Source of the DNA: Conoideocrella luteorostrata
Lineage: Eukaryota; Ascomycota; Sordariomycetes; Hypocreales; Clavicipitaceae
Reading direction: 5' to 3'
Length of the DNA: 64,000 bases
NCBI GenBank assembly: GCA_032433595.1
Contig: JASWJB010000060.1
Coordinates: forward strand, 62,001-126,000
The notes under the pieces are model-generated. The model saw nothing but the letters and a program-made list of their open reading frames with translations, searched no databases and was not told the origin of the DNA. Shown one piece after another: positions 57,474 to 64,000 of this stretch. The stretch's first letter is position 1. Each line of letters begins with the position of its first letter. The translations under genes and the position numbers were made by a program.

Positions 57474-58258
57474 GAGCTTTGATTCTGCGATAGTGCTGCA
57501 CTGCCGCCGTATCGAAGCGATTTTACAATTTATGGATTCTATTCATGCAAATTTATCTTGTTCTTTACTAGTAGTTATTTAATTTATATCTGCCGTTTCT
57601 TTTATTAAGAGTACGACTCTTATTCAACCGCGTAATGTATATTCAAGTGCACAACCATACACACGTCCAAACGTTAGATCACACTCAGCAGATTAACAAA
57701 TATCTTTTCTTATATCATTCATTTTGTTCGGATAGATTAGCGACCAATAGCACTATTACCTTGAAAGTAGAACGAAATTGGGACGTTTAGAGTGCATGTA
57801 AGTTGACTATTAACATTAATTGCCAGAGAATGTCAATTAAGCTATGTAGCACCCATATTCCTTGCGTAAACCAGCGTTATGATACTAGACTTCTAACCAA
57901 AAAGGATTCCGTACAAAATATCATTTACGCTTGGTAGATATCAGAGACGTAAAGTCATAAATGTATCTATGTTCTCTATAATAATGATACATCTCAGATT
58001 CCCTTATTGAGGTCTTTTTAACATACATCTATGTATAATTGTCTAATAACCTCACGAAACACACTTTTTCCTTCTTCAATAAGTGCCCAACGTATCTAAT
58101 TCGTCGATCTGCTAGTTGGTCCCTTGCTATCCGACAATAGTATAAGTAAATCTCAATTTAGCAAATGAAATCTTTTATGAGCTCGTATTTTATATTCCCT
58201 ATTCTAAAAAATGCCATCTGGAAGCAGATTACTCGGCAGTCCATCAACAGTTCGGTTT
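57474..58258. other. AT-rich intergenic region, convergent ends
   Basis: Lies between BBE-2 (plus) and the P450 (minus). No gene supported. Confidence 0.45.
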
Positions 58259-60226
58259 TTATTTTTTGCTTTGATCACCGTCTAGAGTCTCGTAATCTCG
58301 CCACTTGAGGCCATCTGGAACAGTCTTCCACTGCATTTTCTCGTCCAACAATGGGATCATGCTTTCCCACTCCTTCATAATGTTTTTAGCTCTGCTTGCG
58401 CTTCTAGGCACAATATTGGCGGCAAAAGGCGCGGGGCAGAGAAACATTCCGCTTTCCAGGTTATGCACATCCGGAACAATATTTCTGCCGCTTGATTCAT
58501 CTATGGCGTTGTTGAAATCAAACGCCCAGACAGTGCGTGAAATTGCCAAGAAAAGCGATCTGTCAGCTATGTGCATACCCTGACACAGTCTCCTCCCGGC
58601 TCCGAAAACGAAATGATCTCGTTTGGTAGGATCAGGGTTGACTGCTGCTTCGATCGAAGTTTGGCCGTCATCTACCCAACGGTCTGGGTTGTATTGCCGC
58701 GGGCTGGGATGCCGCTGAGAGTCATTATGGATTGCCCTAGATGTTACGAATCAGAACAGCGACTCGTCTTACAATACACTTTGCTGCCCAGACATAGTTC
58801 CGACACGGGATCTCACCAAACGTTTAGTATGACGCCCGCATCTTTCGGGATATGATAACCCATGTAAAAGTCATCCTGGGTCACTGCATGTGGTACGCCA
58901 AGAGCTGTCGCTGGCATCCATCGTAGGCTCTCTTTAATGCAAGCGCGGATGTACGGTAAATCCGGCACGTCGTTGAGATTGGGCAGCCGATCGCCACAGA
59001 CACGGTCGATTTCAACTTGAGCGTTCTTAGCCACCTCAGGGAAAACAATCATGGCTTGAAAAAAGCCAATCAGAATGGCTGCAGTTGTTTCAGCGCCTGC
59101 TTGTAGGAGCGAGCCGCTCAGATAGCAAGCCAAGTCATCAGAGAATTCAAGTTCCTTCTGCGCGCGAAGTAGATCAACACAGCAGCAAGGCTAAATTAAG
59201 ATTAGAATATCTCTTTCATTTTCTAGAATCTTGAAGCGATGATGTATTACCTTTGAATTCCCACTTTGTAGTTGCTTCCGAGCGTTCAAGAAATGCGTCA
59301 TGAAGAGACGCTTTTCCCTTTCGTGATATTGTCTCCCCTTCTTTCTGGTAGGAAGAACTATATCAGGCAGAAGTCTGAAAACAGGAAATAGATCTAAAAT
59401 TGCGGCACTCTATTACAGTTTTTTGAAGTCAGGATATTGATGTTTTTCTTACTAATACACTACTTACCTGACTGCCAGTGAGCTTGGAAAGCTCTTCAAA
59501 ATTCTGAATTGGTAGTGTTAACATAAAACTCGTGCATTTACTACATATAGAAACATACTTGGAACATTTCGAGTAAATTTTTATCATCACTGGTTGGAGT
59601 CCTATAGCCAAAGGTCATTTGAGTGGTTAGTGATGTGGTGTATCGGCGGACGTGATTTATAAAATCATTGGGACTTTTAAGCAGATCCATCAGCAAGACT
59701 TTGGACTCAAGGTCCTGATAGGGCACATAACTTCGAGCTACAGTGATGTTCAGGAGCCCGTGGGCGAGTTTGCGAACCATTCGCCAGATTGAGTTATTAC
59801 CCTGATTCACAGATAATATGTTAAATCGAGCAGTGAACTTGCACCAAAACTGGGCGGATGAGAAGTTAGACATACCATAAAGAGCGGTCGGAGGTTTCCA
59901 CTCATAATCTCTTGGCCCATATATAGCTCCGGCCTTCCAGAGTATATAGCGCTCCTTTTGTCAAGGAGATCCTTGACAGCCACGTCTGACGACAAGACAA
60001 TGGCCACCTTTGATCCCAACATGAGCGAGTACACAGGGCCGTATTCTTTTGCCCATTTTTGGAACTGCAAATGCGCATTCGTTTTTGGCATCTGATGTAG
60101 ATTCCCAATTAGAGGCAAGGTGGGTGGGCCTGGAGGATAGTTCCTTGGCCTTCGACCAATTTCATTCAGCCGCCATCCTAGCAGAATCAGGGTGAATAAG
60201 CCGAAGCCGATCCAAGCGTTGGACAT
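58259..60226 (-). CDS. Cytochrome P450 monooxygenase
   Basis: ER-anchored haem monooxygenase. Exons 60226-59876, 59801-59559, 59503-59468 (36 nt), 59409-59251, 59190-58817 and 58736-58259 total 1641 nt, 546 residues. An N-terminal membrane anchor (WIGFGLFTLILLGW) is followed by the Pro-rich hinge YPPGPPTLPLIGN. Conserved sites: AGAETT in the I-helix (oxygen activation), ESLR (ExxR) and FGAGRRLCQG with the haem Cys. It resembles the CYP group that carries out late oxidations in fungal metabolite clusters. The hinge, AGAETT and haem loop are all standard, unlike the P450 at 28.6 kb. It sits between BBE-2 and an SDR on the other strand. The 12-residue exon is supported by flanking phases. Confidence 0.93.
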
Positions 60227-60801
60227 ATTTGCTAGGGCGGCCCTACAGAGACGATCTTCAAACCGCGAACTGACGAATATGCTATTTTGAGGAAAGAACA
60301 AAATGGCAAATGTACCAGAAATTGAAAGAGTCTTCAGATTAGATTGCGATATTGGGAGGGGAGTGAGGTAAGAGGCTATTATCGACGTAAGAGGCACTCT
60401 AAAACGATACAGATAAGAGCAAATAATCAACATCTCTTTCCCGATGGAACGGGGACGCATGTATGCTTCGGCCTAGTTCGTTATAATTCGGCGCGCCGAA
60501 TGGGGAAATTTTTCGGCGCCGAGATCCCTGTTTTCAGCTTCTGAAGCCACACCATGGCCCACTTCTTTTCTACATGCCACGGCCAAGACCCGGTGAAAGC
60601 CGTTAGAGAACGGACGGGCCGAAAATAATAAACAAAGGCTGAGCAGCGAAGGTTTTGGCTGGCTGAAGAGGTACACCCAAGGAGATCAAAGCAGCCAATA
60701 TTTGTGCTGTTCTTCAAAACTGCGACCGTACATCTTTCGTTCGATGCTCTGAAGAGGAAGCTCTGTGAATCGGCCATACAGTTATTCTAAACATCTTTGC
60801 C
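60227..60801. other. Divergent promoter between P450 and AYR1-like SDR
   Basis: 575 bp with no supported gene. It serves as upstream region for both neighbours; contains an imperfect palindromic CGGCGCG/CCGAAT area near 60488-60520. Confidence 0.4.
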
Positions 60802-62017
60802 ATGAGTCAAACTCAGAAATTTGCCTTGGTGACCGGGTAAGCAGTCCTTTCTATACCTACTACAACGTTGAATCTTTTACCAATTTCTGGTGGATAGTTG
60901 CGGACTAGGTGGGATCGGAGAAGCTCTGGTGAAAGAGTATACTCGTCGTGGAATTCATGCCATTGCAACTGTTCTTCCTAATGAGAACTCTCAACATCTG
61001 ACTGACGCGGGAATTACATGGTTCCCGTTAGATGTGACGGTTGAGACCTCCGTTCTCGAGCTCAAGTCAAAATTGACTATCATAACTAAGGGTCGCCTAG
61101 ATATTTTAGTTAATAATGCGTAAGTAGTAGAATCATTGAAGTTGAGTATGCATCAGCACTAACACATCTCTTTCTGCTAGTGGGATTTGTAAGGTTCCTC
61201 CCTCCACTTGGGAACTCCAAAATAGCTAATTCCCGGCACGTACCGGCTTAGGTTATACGATGCCTGCTGTCGACACCGATGTCAATGCGGTGAAAAAAAT
61301 GTTTGAAGTCAATCTTTTTGGTCCCATGCGGATGGTACACCATTTTCACGACATGCTTATTATATCCGCCGGAACCATAGTCAGCATAGGCTCTATTGGC
61401 GGCGTTGTGCCATACATGTATGGAGGTAGGAAAACACTTTGCTTGTATTACGAGAAATGATAAGTCTGCATGATTATAGCTGAAATTTCATTTGTAGCAT
61501 CATACAATGCATCCAAGGCTGCTCTTCATCACTGGTCCAACACTCTTCGACTTGAAATGTCACCATTCAAGTAGGTGCTCTTCAAGAGCAGTTGGGATTT
61601 CCGATTGGAGAAATACTTGAGACTAAAAGAATCGTAACAATTCAGTGTCAAGGTTATTGTTGTGAGTAGTTGAAGTTTAAATGCTTGTGCTGTTCGTCGG
61701 CTGACTGAATTGCTGAACGCAGGTCATCTCTGGCGAAGTCGGAACCAATATCCTTAAAAATGACGTGCATCGAGAGTTGCCTGAAGGTTTGTGACTTTTT
61801 GAGTGGTAAAACCGATTATTAAAACTAATAAATAACAGAATCCTATTTCAGTCCTCTCGCGACCGACTTCAAGAATCACGTTCTGAGGACACCAAGTAAG
61901 CAATCATACTTACCGAACAAAACCCCTCCCCCCTTCCCCCTCCAAAATCCTAACACAAGTCATACAGGAACCACCAGCCGATTCGAATATGCGGAAAATG
62001 TGGTCACACAGACATGA
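60802..62017 (+). CDS. AYR1-like short-chain dehydrogenase, C-terminally truncated
   Basis: NADPH-dependent SDR resembling 1-acyl-dihydroxyacetone-phosphate reductase. Nine small exons: 60802-60836, 60898-61119, 61181-61188 (8 nt), 61252-61425, 61498-61570, 61646-61661 (16 nt), 61723-61786, 61839-61895 and 61968-62017; all phases agree, giving 232 residues. Motifs: VTGCGLGGIGE, NNAGICYT, GSIGG, and YNASK (catalytic). The frame ends at TGA 62015-62017 after VVTQT, but continues open for 62 codons (to 62204) with KPSPAAWFWTGSATSIIRFLDTF, which looks like the usual membrane-associated C-terminus. A C-to-T change (CGA to TGA) or another point change would explain it. The catalytic core is complete, so it may be active but mislocalised, or be an early pseudogene. 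Confidence 0.83.
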
Positions 62018-62998
62018 AAGCCGTCCCCTGCAGCGTGGTTCTGGACTGGCAGCGCTACGAGTATCATTCGATTTCTTGACACGTTTGCCTGGCGCACGAT
62101 TTGGGTATGTATAGGCATCAAGCCCAAAAAGGGAATAAAAAAGCTAAAAAAACGGTGCCAACTACCGGAATATAGGATTTCATCTTCTATCGTGAGTTTA
62201 AACTAGATAAATTGAAAGAGGCACATGAAACGAAGGCTGGGAAGGACGAACACTACAATCGTTCAGACTGTGTATGATCATTGCATGGATGTTTTTCATC
62301 AAGTTTAGTATTTATTTCAGACTCAACTTATGTTAATCGGGCAAAACATCTGAATACAATATGGTTCCATGGCATGTGGTGTTAGTTGGATAACGAAGAC
62401 TATTCTTACACAGCATTCCGTAGAGTTTAATTAAGTCCCTCAGCCCTTTGGAAGCCCCGATATTCCTTGGAGCTAGTTAAAATTTCATTTTTGACCACAA
62501 AAGACGAGCTGAAATCTAATCGGAAGCCAAGATCTTGGGCATCTGTCAGAAAGAGAAAGCTGGGTCGGGCCGTCGAGTCCTTCTGCAGCAGTTGAGCAGC
62601 AATAATAGATCCCTCAGTCATTGGGACAAAAGGGTGACATCTAACTAACTTATCGCAAATTAAAGTTAGGAGACTTTGGAAGACCAAAATATGGTAGATC
62701 ACACTTTCAGAAATCTCATAACATTAGTTGGACTACCTTGTCCGGGCGAAAGACTAATAAAACTTGAGATTGTTTGTGCGAAGTAGTCTTACACGTCAAT
62801 GCACTATTATTGCTACCAATAGACAAGTGAATCACAGCAAGCCCAGTCACCGGCAAAATAAACTACTGTGTTGTAGCAAAAGTTCACTTTTGAGCGGATT
62901 TGTTCAGACAGTTTATTTAAAAGCATTCATGAGCTATGCAGAGCAACTCCATGACAAATATTTGAGTTTTTCCACGCAATTAGGCAAACAATCGCCAG
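62018..62998. other. Relic SDR C-terminus and intergenic DNA
   Basis: 62018-62206 is the open continuation of the SDR frame. A 91-codon minus-strand frame at 62427-62702 (with a run like FLFLTDAQDLGFRLDF) has no recognised domain and might be a gene fragment. The rest holds nothing I can support. Confidence 0.4.
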
Positions 62999-63710
62999 CT
63001 ATCGGCCTTCGTAGTAAGGCTCTAGCTCATTAAGCTCCTGTTTGAGTTCCTGGCCATCAATAAGGATAGGCTTGCAGTCGAGTAGCATCCACAGCATACG
63101 ACCGGGCAGAGTGCCACCGCCACTGATGTTTTGCCACTGATGAGCAGTAGCGCGCTGCACACTAACGTCGCCCTGGCGCATAATTCGGGACTCTCCAGAG
63201 TCAAGAATGAGCTTAAATTCACCCTCGACGACAATTCCATAGTCGAGAGAGACGGCGCGGTGCATGGGAGAGAGTACCCCGGGGGCAAAATCAATCATGC
63301 GGCAGACGCTGCCGTTATGGATATGCAAAGGAGGCTTGTATGATAAGCGGGATTGCGTCTATAGGAGTACCAGAAGTGCTACAGGGGCTTACCTCGTTTT
63401 CCTTGGCAAATTTGAGATCGACATCACCGTTCATCTCAACAGGAGTCTCCTTGGTGGAGTAGATGATGTTGGCGAGAGCCTGTTCATTGCCAATAATGCG
63501 GTGGTGGTCACCACAGTCTGTCTGGATAAAAACGCCTTTACCCTCGTTGTTGTGACCAGTTATGTGTCGGACCGTACGACGCAGGCCAGGAGCAGGAAAA
63601 GTTGAGACATAGCCGGCACTTGTAAGGAGGAGCTCTGACTCCTCGGGTTGCGGCTCCGCTTTCTTGTGCTGAACCGCAACCTGCGCTTCTTGACGAGTTT
63701 CAATAGCCAT
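62999..63710 (-). CDS. Cupin_2-domain protein
   Basis: Exons 63710-63393 and 63334-62999 (phase 0) give 217 residues. The N-terminal part has LRRTVRHITGHNNEGKGVF. The C-terminal cupin barrel (PF07883 type) shows FAPGVLSPMHRAVSLDYGIVVEGEFKLIL and a second motif region QRATAHQWQN. The first motif has a single His (PMHR) and Asp in place of the usual H-x-H...E set, as in several fungal cupins found next to biosynthetic genes, so metal binding is uncertain. No signal peptide. A small isomerase, cyclase or binding role in the nearby redox pathway is possible but unproven. It converges on the truncated SDR. Confidence 0.88.
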
Positions 63711-64000
63711 GTTGTATACAGTGATAAAAAGTTGAACGCTGCGTATGGTCTATAGAGTTTGTAGATGACAGTGTAGACTATGGGCAGTTTGAAATAAGTG
63801 GGATGATTTTGGTACGAGAAACCTTTGTTGGTAGGCTTTTGATGGAGATTCATGGGCATTATTCGATACTTATTCACCACACTTGTTGTTCATTGTATAT
63901 CATACGCATATACAACGACGCGATTTTTGTCCTGAATTGGCACGAGGCAATATCGAACGCCGTCCGGGACATTATTGGTGGCGCAGTCACTGCTCACGGC
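63711..64000. other. Upstream region of cupin gene to window edge
   Basis: Promoter side of the minus-strand cupin gene; a short overlapping frame is not supported. Confidence 0.4.

Noticed and set aside
61220..61245. Apparent in-frame stop in the AYR1-like SDR after NNAGI
   Set aside because: A normal GT-AG intron (61189-61251) removes it and restores the conserved NNAGICYTMP block.

Overview
The window looks like a filamentous ascomycete chromosome, most likely a hypocrealean insect- or invertebrate-associated fungus. The evidence is multi-exon genes with 45-75 bp introns carrying CTAAC-type branch points, a HET-domain protein, a PTH11-like rhodopsin-domain receptor, GH76, fungal P450s, Zn2Cys6/AflR-like regulation, C-to-T/G-to-A decay typical of RIP, and a secreted heat-labile-enterotoxin-like ADP-ribosyltransferase (a family expanded in entomopathogenic Hypocreales). 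The genus assignment is inference. Exon structures were rebuilt by hand from splice signals and reading-frame arithmetic.

Layout. 1-1141: secreted M14 carboxypeptidase, cut by the left edge. 2613-4478: HET protein just downstream of an LTR-like repeat. 5677-7415: APC permease with an in-frame stop. 8997-10007: two-RRM protein, followed by a solo LTR. 11510-13019: GH76 endo-alpha-1,6-mannanase, GPI-type. 15109-16489: rhodopsin-domain receptor. 17061-18138 and 20053-23296: a divergent pair, a UbiA-type membrane prenyltransferase/terpene-cyclase-like protein and an NRPS-like A-T-R reductase, a candidate small biosynthetic locus. 23.3-42.5 kb is repeat-rich and gene-poor: AT-rich decayed DNA, four solo LTRs (three with perfect 5-bp target duplications and one with a near match), a RIP-destroyed Tc1/mariner element and a pseudogene. 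Within it sit a secreted Cys-rich protein (25659), a DUF1993 protein (27162), a P450 (28.6-30.5 kb) and the ADP-ribosyltransferase (35570), a pattern like effector genes in a fast-evolving compartment.

42.5-48 kb: a Zn2Cys6 AflR-like regulator, a DHA2-type MFS exporter and an SDR, the last two sharing a divergent promoter with a 100-bp-period duplication. 49-63.7 kb is almost entirely redox and cupin genes: SDR, FAD-linked BBE-like oxidoreductase, cupin, second BBE-like oxidoreductase, P450, AYR1-like SDR with an early stop, cupin. Together with the regulator and exporter this resembles a tailoring-enzyme gene cluster whose backbone synthase is not in the window; it could lie beyond the right edge or be absent.

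No rRNA, convincing tRNA or CRISPR was found.
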